DNA from: Novipirellula aureliae
GTDB taxonomy: Bacteria > Planctomycetota > Planctomycetia > Pirellulales > Pirellulaceae
NCBI RefSeq assembly: GCF_007860185.1
Contig: NZ_SJPY01000005.1
Span: forward strand, 572,056 to 636,055
Length of the DNA stretch: 64,000 nt
Direction of reading: 5' to 3'
The notes under the pieces were generated by a model that did not search any database, was not told the DNA's origin, and saw nothing but the letters and a program-made list of their open reading frames with translations. Positions 20,064 to 29,635 of the stretch are shown one piece after another. How positions within the stretch are numbered: position 1 is the first letter of the stretch; every line of letters begins with the position of its first letter. The position numbers and the translations under genes were made by a program.

Positions 20064-20396
20064 CTAAGGGTCAACGGCCTTGTCTGTTTCCAACTCTTCG
20101 CTGGCCGGTTCGTCGCGGGCCGGTTGGTCGCGGGCCGGTTGGTCGCGGGCCGGTTCGTCGCCGGCGACCTCTTCGCGGGCGACCTCTTCGCTGGCCGGTC
20201 GATCCACTTGCTCGACGACATCGTTGGCCAATCGCTTTGCGCCGTCGGTGATACGCTCGGTATCGCTTTGAATCTCGGTTTTATCGATCCGGACATTGGT
20301 GCTATCGTCGTTCGATTCTACGGTCCACCAACCTGCCCAGGCGCTAAGGACAAGAATCAAAGCCAGTATAGCAATTGCTGTAAGAAACCCTCTCAT
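20064..20396 (-). CDS. Small single-pass membrane protein with acidic repeat tail
   Basis: A 110-residue protein with an N-terminal membrane helix (about 4-23) and a charged outside part ending in degenerate pentapeptide repeats of the type ARDQP/AREEV. These are encoded by a 15-bp tandem repeat. It is 12 bp upstream of the next minus-strand gene's stop, so the two could be co-transcribed. No family recognised. Confidence 0.5.
   Translation of the reverse strand: MRGFLTAIAILALILVLSAWAGWWTVESNDDSTNVRIDKTEIQSDTERITDGAKRLANDVVEQVDRPASEEVAREEVAGDEPARDQPARDQPARDEPASEELETDKAVDP
20098..20203 (-). repeat. 15-bp tandem repeat inside CDS
   Basis: About seven degenerate 15-bp units with the plus-strand core TCGCGGGCCGGTTGG. 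They encode five-residue Ala-Arg-Asp-Gln-Pro type repeats on the minus strand. Confidence 0.85.
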
Positions 20397-20408
20397 CTTT
20401 GCGTTCCC

Positions 20409-21137
20409 TTATCCAATCCGCGGTGATGCTAGTAACTGCAATTGTGCCAGCCAGTGATCAAGCGCGAAGTCGTTTGGCTCGACGGCCACCACATGGTTGG
20501 CTGCAAATTCACCGATCCCATCGGGATCGGTTAAAATAACGCTGTCGGTCGCGGCCACCCAGCACGCTAATGCATCGCATTCAGGACAACCATCCTGGAT
20601 AACCAAACAAGCGATTCGTCCACTGCAGCCGTGCTCGTCCAAATGTTCGCGGAACCACTTCCGGTACTCCTTCCAACCCGCCAATTCCAGTTGCGACTCG
20701 CGAACGACAATGATCAGGTTTTCAAACCCGAGGGTGTCACATGCTTTAACGAACCGCCTAACAGCTTGTTGGATCACCAGTGGATCGACTGCCAAGGCGT
20801 CAAGAATAATCGCGGACTGTTCAGGCTGTTCAAGTATTCGGTGCAACCGCCGCTCAACATGTTGGACCTCTTCTCGCAATTCGCTGGCGACAGCGGTTTC
20901 GGAAGCAAGTTTGAGCTTGAAGAAACGAGGGCTGACAGGCGAACCGCCGGGAAGCCTCGCTCCCGGCTGTGCCGATTTCTTAGCCGAATGCTCGCGGGCT
21001 GAATGCTCGCGGGCTGAAAAAAATTCGGCTTGGGGTAACGATTTGACCATCTCCGATCTCCATAGGAATGAGTCATGCAGGAGGCTGTAGGCGGTTATGA
21101 TCGATGAGACCACGACCAGCAACCACATCCCGAGCAA
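20409..21137 (-). CDS. Hypothetical membrane-anchored protein
   Basis: A 242-residue protein with an N-terminal hydrophobic anchor (LLVVVSSIITAYSLL), a linker with two AREHS repeats (15-bp units near 20990-21017), then a soluble alpha/beta domain with strands SAIILDAL, NLIIVVR, GRIACLVIQ and DSVILTD. CPECDALACW is a possible metal-binding Cys cluster. No family recognised. Another start may lie at the second Met three codons in. Confidence 0.5.
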   Translation of the reverse strand: MLGMWLLVVVSSIITAYSLLHDSFLWRSEMVKSLPQAEFFSAREHSAREHSAKKSAQPGARLPGGSPVSPRFFKLKLASETAVASELREEVQHVERRLHRILEQPEQSAIILDALAVDPLVIQQAVRRFVKACDTLGFENLIIVVRESQLELAGWKEYRKWFREHLDEHGCSGRIACLVIQDGCPECDALACWVAATDSVILTDPDGIGEFAANHVVAVEPNDFALDHWLAQLQLLASPRIG

Positions 21138-21472
21138 AAAGCGTTCCCATTATTCTAGGCTTTCGCCAGCTTGCCGCAAGGGACCCTAGCCACCCACAAA
21201 GTGGGACATAGTGGCACGAAGGTGTTGCGAGCGCTTTCAATCCCAACACCGAACGGATCACGTTTTCCGCTCGGCTCTGCGAACGGATTGTGTTTGTCGG
21301 TTGGGGATCGAAAGTGGGGCGAGCCATCCGGCGAACGCTTTGCGGTCGGATAGTGGAGCGACAATCGCATCCTAATATCGGCAGGTTGCCACGTTGGCGT
21401 CTCAGGCAACATTGAATACCCTATGGTCTCGATTACCATGATAACTCCCTGTTTTAGACCGGTCCGCTCAGC
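21138..21472. other. Intergenic region with dispersed-repeat sequence
   Basis: Open frames here translate to peptides such as VPLCPTLWVARVPCG, which I take as products of a dispersed intergenic repeat (core CACAAAGTGGGACATAGTGG near 21198-21217), not genes. A second part, 21247-21345, is rich in CGGA..GCGAACG segments. No tRNA or clear promoter was seen. Confidence 0.45.
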
Positions 21473-21814
21473 ATGCCCCATTCTCTCGATCCACTCGCAC
21501 GTTTAATGCAAACGCTGACCGAACGGGCCGAAAAACGTCCAACGGGTTCCTATACGACCAAGCTATTGGAGGGTGGGACTGCAAAAATCGGCAAGAAAAT
21601 CTGCGAAGAAGCGAATGAATTGATCGAGGCCGCCGACGAACCAGGCGATGCAGGCCGCGAGCATTTCATTTACGAGGCGGGCGATTTGCTGTTCCATACG
21701 CTCGTCTTACTTGCCCATAAATCAGTCAATTTAGAGGAAGTTGCCGCTGAACTTGCCCGTCGAGAGGGCACCTCAGGCTTAACGGAGAAAGCAAACCGAG
21801 AGAAAAAAAACTGA
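21473..21814 (+). CDS. hisE: Phosphoribosyl-ATP pyrophosphohydrolase
   Basis: HisE converts phosphoribosyl-ATP to phosphoribosyl-AMP, the second step of histidine synthesis. The 113-residue length, the KKICEEANELIEAA helix with its metal-binding Glu residues, and EAGDLLFHTLVLL are typical. It is a stand-alone HisE, not fused to HisI. The gene lies 52 bp upstream of hisG in the same direction, so the first two pathway steps are likely co-expressed. The Asp/Glu motif residues are present. Confidence 0.93.
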   Translation: MPHSLDPLARLMQTLTERAEKRPTGSYTTKLLEGGTAKIGKKICEEANELIEAADEPGDAGREHFIYEAGDLLFHTLVLLAHKSVNLEEVAAELARREGTSGLTEKANREKKN

Positions 21815-21866
21815 GTTTGGGCTTCCATTTCGATCCATCTTTCCACCAAATTTTAGAAGAAATACA

Positions 21867-22727
21867 TTGGAAACAGAAAACCACCTCCGAATTGGGCTGC
21901 CGAGCAAAGGCCGTCTATGCGACGTTGCCACCGAGCTATTGATGTCGGCGGGTTTACAATTCCGCCGCCAATCACGCGGACTGTTTGCTCGGGTGAGCGG
22001 ATTGCCGATCGACTTGATCTTCCTGCGAACCGACGATATCCCGACGCTTTGCGCTGAAGGGGCAATTGATATGGGCATCACCGGTAGCGATTTAGTCGAA
22101 GAAGCGGGTGCCGATATCCAACTGAGAATGAAGCTTGGCGTTGGACGTTGCCGGTTGGCGATTTGTGTTCCCGATGATTCCCCCATTCAATCGGCCAGCG
22201 AGCTCGATGGAAAACGGATCGCCACCAGCTTTCCCGAAGTCACCCGGCGCTATCTATCAACGCACGGTGCCAACGCTCACTTGGTATCGCTTACGGGGTC
22301 GGTCGAAGTGATGATCCAACTAGGAGTCGCAGATGCCATTGTCGACCTGGTGGAGACCGGCAGCACATTGGCTGCGAACCGACTAAGAATTTTCGATGAG
22401 ATTGGTAGCTATGAAACCGTACTGATCCAAAACGATCATTGCCGTGACCAAGTTACCGCCGACCGAGTCGTTCGGCGACTTGAAGGGGTTGTGATTGCTC
22501 GCGACTATTCGCTACTCGAATACAACGTACTGCGAACCAAATTACCCGAAGCGGAAGCGATTACTCCGGGCTTCGATTCACCGACCATCAACGCACTTGA
22601 GGACGAGGCGTGGTGTAGCGTTCGCGTCATGGTAAAACGAAAAAGCGTCATTGAAGCGATGGAAAAATTGGAGCGGCTTGGTGCTTCGGCCATTTTCGAA
22701 ACCACTTTGTCGAACTGTCGCTTGTAG
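21867..22727 (+). CDS. hisG: ATP phosphoribosyltransferase, long form
   Basis: HisG joins ATP and PRPP in the committed step of histidine synthesis. LRIGLPSKGRL at the N-terminus, GITGSDLVEEAG, and the PRPP-binding region DAIVDLVETGSTL are characteristic. At 286 residues, with an ACT-like C-terminal domain (about 210-286), this is the long, self-sufficient form that does not need HisZ and is feedback inhibited by histidine in the family. The TTG start is the only one that keeps the first strand. Confidence 0.95.
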   Translation: METENHLRIGLPSKGRLCDVATELLMSAGLQFRRQSRGLFARVSGLPIDLIFLRTDDIPTLCAEGAIDMGITGSDLVEEAGADIQLRMKLGVGRCRLAICVPDDSPIQSASELDGKRIATSFPEVTRRYLSTHGANAHLVSLTGSVEVMIQLGVADAIVDLVETGSTLAANRLRIFDEIGSYETVLIQNDHCRDQVTADRVVRRLEGVVIARDYSLLEYNVLRTKLPEAEAITPGFDSPTINALEDEAWCSVRVMVKRKSVIEAMEKLERLGASAIFETTLSNCRL

Positions 22728-22763
22728 CCCTTTTCCCAACCCACTTGTTGCCAATTGGATCCG

Positions 22764-23108
22764 ATGCAAACCAACGAAGAACTCCCACTTGAACTTGATG
22801 TCCACGCGGTCGCGGAAAAGCTTCAACGCAACGACGACTTTCTGCTACTCGACGTTCGTGAACCGAGCGAGTACACGATGGCAAAGATCGATGGCAGCGT
22901 GTTGTTGCCAATGAGTGAACTGGCAGGCCGTGCCGGTGAACTCGATCCACACCAGGCTCGATTGATCGTGGTGCATTGCCACCACGGCGGCCGCAGCTTG
23001 CAGGTCACTCACGCGCTCCGCGCAAGCGGCTTCAGCCGAGTTCAAAACATGGCGGGTGGTATTGACCAATGGAGTCTACAAATCGATGCATCGGTGCCGA
23101 GGTACTAA
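22764..23108 (+). CDS. Rhodanese-domain protein
   Basis: A single rhodanese domain of 114 residues. FLLLDVREPSEY, the active-site loop HCHHGGRS with Cys at about residue 72, and GFSRVQNMAGGIDQW are clear. It is a sulfurtransferase or sulfur carrier like GlpE. The ATG at 22764 is preferred over a TTG three codons upstream. It follows hisG by 36 bp. Confidence 0.88.
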   Translation: MQTNEELPLELDVHAVAEKLQRNDDFLLLDVREPSEYTMAKIDGSVLLPMSELAGRAGELDPHQARLIVVHCHHGGRSLQVTHALRASGFSRVQNMAGGIDQWSLQIDASVPRY

Positions 23109-23116
23109 GCGAGGGG

Positions 23117-24313
23117 TTATTGGCTGACGTCAAACTGAATGCCGGGAGGAATGACGCCGTAAATCCCATTGGTAAAGACCTGCTGGACCCAGTTGTCGAA
23201 GCGGACAATGGGTCTTTCGGGGACGATGATCACGTCTCCATCACGCACCCATATTTCATCTGCGGGCGAAGGCCTTCTACCAAACACGGCTCCCTGCAAA
23301 TCGAGCATTGTGGAGATAAGACGCCAATCTTCGGCACGCCGAAAAATGACCACTTGCCGCATATTTGCGGTCGGTAAGTGACCACCTGCGGTCGCGATCG
23401 CGCCGAGAACGGTGGTTGGCGCATCGATCTCGATTCGGTTCGGTGTGCCGACCTGCCCAAGCACATGAACGTAGTGAGGTGCCTGGGAATCCAAAAGGGG
23501 CTCCACCTCCAGACCGACGACGATCTGGGCGTAACGCAAGTTGATTTCGCGTTTCATTTCGCTGAGCGAAAACCCCTGAACGTTGACGGCACCGATTCCT
23601 GGTAAGCGAATCATGCCGTCGGGCATCACAACCACACGCACCGATTGCTGATTAAAACCACTTTGCCCGCCAACCGCTGCACGGATATCCTCAGCCAATC
23701 GATTGGTCTCAATCGGCGTCACGTCGATGTCGGGCTTGTCGTACAATTCCAAGTAAGCTTCGTTGAGAGCCTCCTTAAACTGAGTCACCGACATCCCTGC
23801 AGCCCGTATCGGTCCGAGCAAGCGAACCGACACGGTCCCGTCGGGCTGGATCGTCAAACCGTTTTCTAAGGTTCCACGAGTCAATTCTTCGTTGGTCAGC
23901 GATTCGATCAAAATCGAATCGCCAGGCGTCAACCGGTACATGCCTGAAGGTTGCATTCGAGTAATCAAGTAGAAAACTTCGACCGCATCCCCAGGTCGCA
24001 GCCGATACTCATTGAGGTGTGCCAGCCGTGAGGGCCCGGCATATCCGCCGGGGCCATAGGAACTAAATGACATCGGCCGGAAATCGCTCCATCGCGATTC
24101 GCCACCACATCCGTCTTGGCAATCGACGCCCATCATGCATGAGTGGCAAGCTCCGCCACATCCCGCCCCATCACCTATCGCCGCATCGCATCGAGTTTGG
24201 GCACAACCGATCGATTGACCGTTCCCATTGCGACACAATGCAACATGGCCCAGTATCATAAGCATCAACAACCACAATCTCAGCAATCGTTTTATGGTGG
24301 TATGGATGGACAT
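23117..24313 (-). CDS. Polysaccharide biosynthesis/export protein (Wza-like)
   Basis: A secreted outer-membrane-type polysaccharide export protein. An N-terminal signal sequence (LLRLWLLMLMILGHVALC) precedes a Cys-rich stretch. Then come poly-export domain segments (YRLRPGDAVEVFYLI; YRLTPGDSILIESL; LTIQPDGTVSVRLLGPIRAAG) and an SLBB-like strand (HYVHVLGQVGTPNRIEI). It ends with PPGIQFDVSQ. Wza-type proteins form the channel for capsule or exopolysaccharide. No other capsule genes are adjacent except a glycosyltransferase 13 kb away. Confidence 0.85.
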   Translation of the reverse strand: MSIHTTIKRLLRLWLLMLMILGHVALCRNGNGQSIGCAQTRCDAAIGDGAGCGGACHSCMMGVDCQDGCGGESRWSDFRPMSFSSYGPGGYAGPSRLAHLNEYRLRPGDAVEVFYLITRMQPSGMYRLTPGDSILIESLTNEELTRGTLENGLTIQPDGTVSVRLLGPIRAAGMSVTQFKEALNEAYLELYDKPDIDVTPIETNRLAEDIRAAVGGQSGFNQQSVRVVVMPDGMIRLPGIGAVNVQGFSLSEMKREINLRYAQIVVGLEVEPLLDSQAPHYVHVLGQVGTPNRIEIDAPTTVLGAIATAGGHLPTANMRQVVIFRRAEDWRLISTMLDLQGAVFGRRPSPADEIWVRDGDVIIVPERPIVRFDNWVQQVFTNGIYGVIPPGIQFDVSQ

Positions 24314-24381
24314 GTTATTCGCTAACGATAAATAAATAGGAGAAGAACTGCTTCACGGCATGGAATCGCTTCATGACACGA

Positions 24382-25905
24382 TCACCACCATTTGGTCATC
24401 GACTCAAATGCATTGCGAATGAGGTTGGGCTTGTCCGCCTGAACGCTACCGTCTTGATTTGCCGAGGAGGGACCGCTGTTTTTTTCCGATGATCGGTTGG
24501 TGCTTTGCGAAGCGAAACCAAACGGAGTTGCTTGCGCAGATCCCATCCGATTCGAAACGAGTTGGCCCGAAACGGGCTGGCCCGAAACGCTGGGCTCCGC
24601 TTGGCCCAGATGATTGCCTTGCCCATTGCTTTGGATCGACTGGATTCGCGTGGCTGGCATGACGGGACGAGAAACTGCAGCAAATTCGGCTGGCGAAAGC
24701 CGTTCGATGTTGGGAATTGGCTTGCGATTCCTATTGGCCATCGCTCGCTGACTTGCTTCCCGGTAGGACCGCTCAAGCTCCGCGGCCTGCTGTGGCTGCC
24801 CACTCGATCTCAGAACATGGACAAGCGCCATTTGCGTGTCTAAGTCGTAGCGAAGGCTAAGAGAATGGGACAGCACTCGCCGAGATTCTTCGAGTAGCCC
24901 GACTTTGGCGAGCTGAAAACCAAGGCTCGATGCCAAAGAGGCATTGTCCGGTTGGCCCTCAAGTGCAGCGCGTCGAAGACAGAGTGAAGTGCTCGTTGGC
25001 ATCGTCGCGGGATCGTTGCGGGTCAAGTAGATTGCCGCGAGCAAATCCATCGCTTCGGCCGCCAGTCGGTTTTGGGCGGCCAGCGAAGCGAATCGATTGC
25101 GAGCTTCGTCCAGATAGATTTCAATCGCTTGTGTCGCACTCAGTTTGCTCAGGTTTGCCGAATGCAACGTTTCGGTTTGATGTGATTTGACGATCACGTC
25201 GAGACTGATTTGACGATTCGCACTCGCCTGATTTTGATTTGCAAAGTCACGTGCTTCCAAAAGAGCGGTGCGGGCAAGCTGCAGCTCGGAACGTGGGTCG
25301 GGAGCGGAATAGCCGAGCTTGGGCGGTTGGCCTTTGGAAGCAATCGCGATCGCTTCGGCCGTGTCGACAAGCGACTGCCAAGCGGACGTCTCGGCCGACA
25401 GCGAGGCTCCGACCTGGTATTCACGAGTTGCTTGATCGAGCATTGCGCGGGACTCGGTTTGAGACTTCAATGACGTCGCATAGGGCAGTGAAACCGTTTG
25501 CACGTCGGGTGTGCTCTTTGGCTTGGGCAGCCACATCGTCGGCTTGGACGAATCTTCCGAACGCGGTCGACTGGCCACCGACACAGGTTGACTCACGAAC
25601 GATTTCTCTCTGACATTCTCTCTGACATTTTGTTTGTTCGAGACGGTCCGGTTGGCGGGATAGGACGTATCGATTTCGCGTCGAGGTGCTGCGACTTCGG
25701 GGGCAGGGATCACCGCGTTGGCGGATGCCGCATCGGCGACTCGGTCATCAGGAGTGTCGTGCAGCGGTAGATCACTCGACTTTTTCCATTCGAAAGCAAT
25801 GAGTGCGACAAACACAATCGCCAACCACTTCACCTGAGAGTTGAAATTCGCAGAGCGGTGTGAAGCGATGGCTTGGGATTTTGTCGTAGACTGATTTGCG
25901 TTCAT
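24382..25905 (-). CDS. TPR-repeat membrane-anchored protein
   Basis: ATG at 25903-25905 gives an N-terminal cytoplasmic tail and one membrane helix (VKWLAIVFVALIAF). A long Pro/Ser-rich linker follows, then helical TPR-like repeats (about 205-430) such as AAEAMDLLAAIYLTRNDPA and SLASSLGFQLAKVGLLEESR. The C-terminus is low-complexity with SGQP and SNQ repeats. It lies 68 bp upstream of the export-protein gene on the same strand, so they may form an operon for surface polysaccharide. A longer frame reaches 26103 but adds an unlikely N-terminus. Confidence 0.62.
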   Translation of the reverse strand: MNANQSTTKSQAIASHRSANFNSQVKWLAIVFVALIAFEWKKSSDLPLHDTPDDRVADAASANAVIPAPEVAAPRREIDTSYPANRTVSNKQNVRENVREKSFVSQPVSVASRPRSEDSSKPTMWLPKPKSTPDVQTVSLPYATSLKSQTESRAMLDQATREYQVGASLSAETSAWQSLVDTAEAIAIASKGQPPKLGYSAPDPRSELQLARTALLEARDFANQNQASANRQISLDVIVKSHQTETLHSANLSKLSATQAIEIYLDEARNRFASLAAQNRLAAEAMDLLAAIYLTRNDPATMPTSTSLCLRRAALEGQPDNASLASSLGFQLAKVGLLEESRRVLSHSLSLRYDLDTQMALVHVLRSSGQPQQAAELERSYREASQRAMANRNRKPIPNIERLSPAEFAAVSRPVMPATRIQSIQSNGQGNHLGQAEPSVSGQPVSGQLVSNRMGSAQATPFGFASQSTNRSSEKNSGPSSANQDGSVQADKPNLIRNAFESMTKWW

Positions 25906-26132
25906 GATATCTTTCCAGGTCGCTGACTTGTCGATCATGCCAATCGCTGTATTCGGCATTTCCCTACGCTCTGGGAAAGATCGGATAATCCGAACACCTA
26001 TGCCCTGCGAAACCGGCTTCGCGAAGCCAGAAGAGCAATTTTGAGAGATAAAATTCGCTACAACGGTTACAACTTGCCAAACCGAAAGCGAAATTCTTAG
26101 CATTTTGCTCGCTTTACCCTATCAATTCGCAC

Positions 26133-26160
26133 TTGACACACGAGCGTAGTAGCCTATATT
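26133..26160 (+). promoter_or_regulatory. Near-consensus sigma-70 promoter upstream of rho
   Basis: TTGACA at 26133-26138 and TATATT at 26155-26160 are separated by 16 bp. Transcription from here would run about 580 nt before the rho start codon. Confidence 0.6.
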
Positions 26161-26747
26161 TGCTCATAGTTAAAGAAGGACGGGCCGACCGCCGACTTGG
26201 GTTGCCTTCTTCTTGGGATAGGTTTGCTGGCGAATTTAGCCGCTACTCTCTTCGGTGTCTCGCTTCGGAAAAGCGATCACCCCTCGCCGCACGAAATTGG
26301 CTAGAGAAGGAGCGTTGCAATTGCGAACGGAACGGTTGGCATAGAAAATGCTACCAACACTTCATGATGTAGTCTCTATGACGAATGTTTCCCGTCATAC
26401 GTTTCAGAACGGAATAACTGAACGAATTTCACTTTGAATCTCAATGAACGAGAGTCTCCACCACGAGAATCTCAAGCACCGAATTTTTTGGAGAATCGTT
26501 TTTCCTTGCCAGAGGGCATGGTGATAACGATATCGATCCGAGACGGTTTTTTTCGTGAACCGTTTGCTACCAAAGCTTTTAAACGTTGACTTGCTGGAGA
26601 GCACGCTACCGCCGTTGCTTCTCAAAAGCTCCCCATCCCTATTTGTTTTTGCGGTAATTCTTCGATTTCACGCTCGTCGAGAGCCTTGTTGCAACGAAAC
26701 GCCTAAGTGGCAATGCAGACAATTCCGACAGCGCATCTGGATCAAAC
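26161..26747 (+). other. Long gene-free region, probable rho leader
   Basis: No convincing ORF with a ribosome site is seen in this stretch between the promoter at 26133 and rho. A long leader fits known Rho autoregulation in other bacteria, where Rho terminates its own leader transcription. Short C-rich/G-poor tracts occur near 26595-26650. An independent small RNA gene cannot be excluded. Confidence 0.4.
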
Positions 26748-28094
26748 ATGGCTAAAAAACAGCGCAGCAGTAACAGTAGTAGTAATCGTGGCCGAAGCGG
26801 CCCGGGCAACAACAATGGCCCGCAAAGCAATAATGGTGGCAACAACGGTAGTGGCGGTGGGAAAAACCGCAGTCGCCGACGACGCCGCCCAAGTGGCGGT
26901 GGAAGTCAAAATGGGCAACCCAATGCGAATGGCGAACCCGCCGATTTCGCTAGCGATGCTCCACTTGAAGAAAACGTCGGAATCTTAGAACTGCATCCCA
27001 ACGGTTACGGTTTCATACGAAGCCCCGAGAACAATTATTCTCGTGAACGAAGCGACGCCTTCGTCCCCGGCACGATGATCGAAAAGTTCGGCTTACGGCA
27101 AGGCGTCATGCTGACGGCGATGGTTCAGCAAGCCCGTCGCCAACAAGGACCACGGGTCCGCGAAATCTTGGATGTCGATGGACTGACCCCCGAAAAATAC
27201 ATCGACGTCAAAGAATTTGACTCGCTGACTGCAATCAACCCCGAGCAGTGGCTGAAACTCGAATGTGGCCGTGAACCACTCACGAACCGCGTCATCGACC
27301 TGTTGGCACCACTCGGCCGCGGGCAACGCGCTCTGATCGTTGCCCCCCCACGAAGCGGCAAAACAGTGATGCTACAAAACATTGCCCAGGGGATTTATCA
27401 AAATCACCCCGATGTGAAACTAATCGTTCTGTTGGTGGATGAACGGCCCGAAGAAGTCACCGACATGCGACGCAGTGTCCATGGTGGCGAAGTCATCGCC
27501 AGTAGCTTGGATATGGACGTGGAAAGCCACGTCAGACTTAGCCAATTGGTCATCGACCGGGCTCGGCGTTTAGCAGAAATGGGCCAAGATGTGTTCTTGC
27601 TGCTCGACTCGATCACGCGACTTGCCCGAGCATTCAACAAATGGGTTGGACGCGGCGGACGTGGCGGGGCAACAATGACCGGCGGATTGGATATCAAAGC
27701 GATGGACATCCCCAAGAAACTGTTCGCCACCGCACGAGCGTTTGACGAAGGTGGTTCGCTTACCATCGCGGGAACCGCTTTGGTCGATACCAACAGCCGC
27801 ATGGACGAAGCAATCTTCCAAGAATTCAAGGGAACCGGCAACATGGAGCTGGTTCTTGATCGACGACTAGCCGATCGCCGTGTTTGGCCGTCGATTGACA
27901 TCAGCCAAAGTGGGACGCGACGCGAAGAACTGTTGCTCGACGAAGAAACCCTCGAAGCCGTCACCATGCTGAGGCGGACACTCAGCAGCATGCATCCCTG
28001 TGATGCCATGGAGCAATTGACGAAGCAGCTAAGCCGGTTCGAGTCAAACGAAGAGTTCATCAAACTGATCAGCGGTGCGAAAACCAGTTTGTAG
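26748..28094 (+). CDS. rho: Transcription termination factor Rho
   Basis: Hexameric RNA-dependent ATPase that ends transcription. The first about 75 residues form an Asn/Gly/Arg/Ser-rich disordered extension. The OSB-fold RNA-binding domain starts at GILELHPNGYGFIRSPENNY. Walker A is APPRSGKT (about 199-206), Walker B LIVLLVDERPEEVTDM, and the arginine-finger region GGLDIKAMDIPKKLFATAR is intact. It lacks the usual N-terminal Rho_N helical subdomain, while a Rho_N-like domain appears in the DUF4912 gene downstream. Its 3' end overlaps the pseudouridine synthase gene by 20 bp. Confidence 0.96.
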   Translation: MAKKQRSSNSSSNRGRSGPGNNNGPQSNNGGNNGSGGGKNRSRRRRRPSGGGSQNGQPNANGEPADFASDAPLEENVGILELHPNGYGFIRSPENNYSRERSDAFVPGTMIEKFGLRQGVMLTAMVQQARRQQGPRVREILDVDGLTPEKYIDVKEFDSLTAINPEQWLKLECGREPLTNRVIDLLAPLGRGQRALIVAPPRSGKTVMLQNIAQGIYQNHPDVKLIVLLVDERPEEVTDMRRSVHGGEVIASSLDMDVESHVRLSQLVIDRARRLAEMGQDVFLLLDSITRLARAFNKWVGRGGRGGATMTGGLDIKAMDIPKKLFATARAFDEGGSLTIAGTALVDTNSRMDEAIFQEFKGTGNMELVLDRRLADRRVWPSIDISQSGTRREELLLDEETLEAVTMLRRTLSSMHPCDAMEQLTKQLSRFESNEEFIKLISGAKTSL

Positions 28095-29103
28095 TTTCAG
28101 CTTCGATCCGCTGCCCGGCAGCATTCCATACGAAAGTCGGCGTAGCATTCGCGTCAAAGCGAAATTCGCAGGCCTGACGTTCATCGATTTTCTATGCCGC
28201 TATCACCCTCCAATCGCTCGACAAACGTGGCTCGATTGGATCGATGCAGGCGATATCCGAATCGATTCGTTCCCCGTCCGAGCCACTCGGGTCGTGCGCG
28301 AAGGTGACTGCTTCGTGCATGTCATGCATGATGTTACCGAGCCCGAGGTGAATGGTAACGTATCGGTCATTCATCAAGACAAGTCAATGCTCGTCATCGA
28401 TAAACCTGCACCGCTGCCGATGCATGCGAGTGGCCGGTTTAGCCGAAACACCTTGCTCTATCTGCTTCAGCAACACTATTCCCAAGAGCGGCTTCGGATC
28501 GCCCACCGACTCGACGCCAACACGACGGGTGTCGTCGTCGTGTGCCGCTCTGGCGAAGCCGCCGCTTTCGTCCAGCCCCAATTTGAACGCCGCGAAGTCG
28601 AAAAACTTTACCTGGTTCGTGCGACCGGTTCGATTGCTTGGAACCATTATCGCTGCGATTTAGCGATCAGTTCATCGCCTGCCGTTGGCGGTCGCCGTCG
28701 CGGTGCCGGTGGGCGGACGGCAATCGACGCCTCTGCCGACGCTGGATCACTCCCAGGCCAAGTGCTTGGATTGCCTGCCCGCACCGATTTTGAAGTCGTG
28801 AAGCGCTTGCCCGACAACACGACGTTACTTCTTGCCCGACCGCTGACCGGGCGGACGAACCAGATCCGTGTCCACCTCTGGTCACTTGGGTTTCCCGTTT
28901 TCGGTGACCCACTCTACCTCACGGAAAACAAACTCGGAGAGCAGCAAACACTCACACCCGATGCCCAACCGCTTTGCCTACATGCCCATCGCTTAACATT
29001 TTGCGACCCCACATCCAAAACCAGAAAGACATTCGAAAGCGAACCGCCTCCATGGTGGATCGATGGCGTGAGGAGTCACCTTTCACTTGGAACGTCGATT
29101 TAA
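28075..29103 (+). CDS. RluA-family RNA pseudouridine synthase
   Basis: RluA-type enzymes convert uridine to pseudouridine in rRNA or tRNA. The catalytic loop reads IAHRLDANTTGVVVVC with Asp near residue 146, and LTGRTNQIRVHLWSLGFPVFGDPLY is the family C-terminal motif. An N-terminal S4-like segment (about 25-75) is present. The GTG start at 28075 lies inside the end of rho, implying translational coupling. At 342 residues it is a normal RluC/RluD length. The exact target base is not predictable. Confidence 0.9.
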   Translation: MRKPVCSFSFDPLPGSIPYESRRSIRVKAKFAGLTFIDFLCRYHPPIARQTWLDWIDAGDIRIDSFPVRATRVVREGDCFVHVMHDVTEPEVNGNVSVIHQDKSMLVIDKPAPLPMHASGRFSRNTLLYLLQQHYSQERLRIAHRLDANTTGVVVVCRSGEAAAFVQPQFERREVEKLYLVRATGSIAWNHYRCDLAISSSPAVGGRRRGAGGRTAIDASADAGSLPGQVLGLPARTDFEVVKRLPDNTTLLLARPLTGRTNQIRVHLWSLGFPVFGDPLYLTENKLGEQQTLTPDAQPLCLHAHRLTFCDPTSKTRKTFESEPPPWWIDGVRSHLSLGTSI

Positions 29104-29267
29104 GGAGTGACACGTTTCATCGTACGCTTTCATCGTTTGACGGCTTCGCCACCATGTCACGCAGCTTCTCGAGTGGTTAGCGTTCAGCGAATGGCTCTGC
29201 AAAACATTTATCTCCAGACCGACGACGCTTCCCGCTCGGAGAGCGGAGCACACAATCACCCCGATAG

Positions 29268-29321
29268 ATAATCACCGCGTTATAATCACCGCGTTATAGT
29301 CACCGCGTTATAGTCACCGCG
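29268..29321. repeat. 14-bp tandem repeat (about 4 units)
   Basis: Units ATAATCACCGCGTT at 29268 and 29282, and ATAGTCACCGCGTT at 29296 and 29310; the last lacks two bases. Noncoding, between the pseudouridine synthase and DUF4912 genes. Confidence 0.9.
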
Positions 29322-29635
29322 AAATAATACCCAACCCAGCGATCGCGGGCGGAGAAATGTGAACATGTGAACCCCTTCTATCCCCCGTTTTGGTTGGCTC
29401 TGCCGAGAAAAAAAGCTGAGCAAACTACGTTGCATAAGCCTGTTTTGCGGGACAAAGGGATGACGCGTATCGATTTTGGCACTGAATCTGAACCTTTTGT
29501 CACACAGCACCTGGAACAAGGGGGAATCCCTGACCATAATGCAACGGTGATGGCTGGCCCCGTCCTGAACACCAAGTTGAGCAGACGAACGGGGCAAGAC
29601 TTGCTAGCATTGTAAACAACCTGGAGATTTCGAAG
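29322..29635. other. Intergenic region without recognised gene
   Basis: Open frames on both strands have no family features or ribosome sites. I see no RNA gene here. Confidence 0.4.

Noticed and set aside
21155..21481. Minus-strand open frame upstream of hisE
   Set aside because: Translates a dispersed repeat (VPLCPTLWVARVPCG type) and has no ribosome site or family features.
26133..26372. 79-codon open frame after the rho promoter
   Set aside because: Its TTG start is the -35 element itself and the peptide has no family features.
29286..29615. Overlapping open frames on both strands before the DUF4912 gene
   Set aside because: No recognisable domain, no ribosome site, and they partly read through the 14-bp repeat region.
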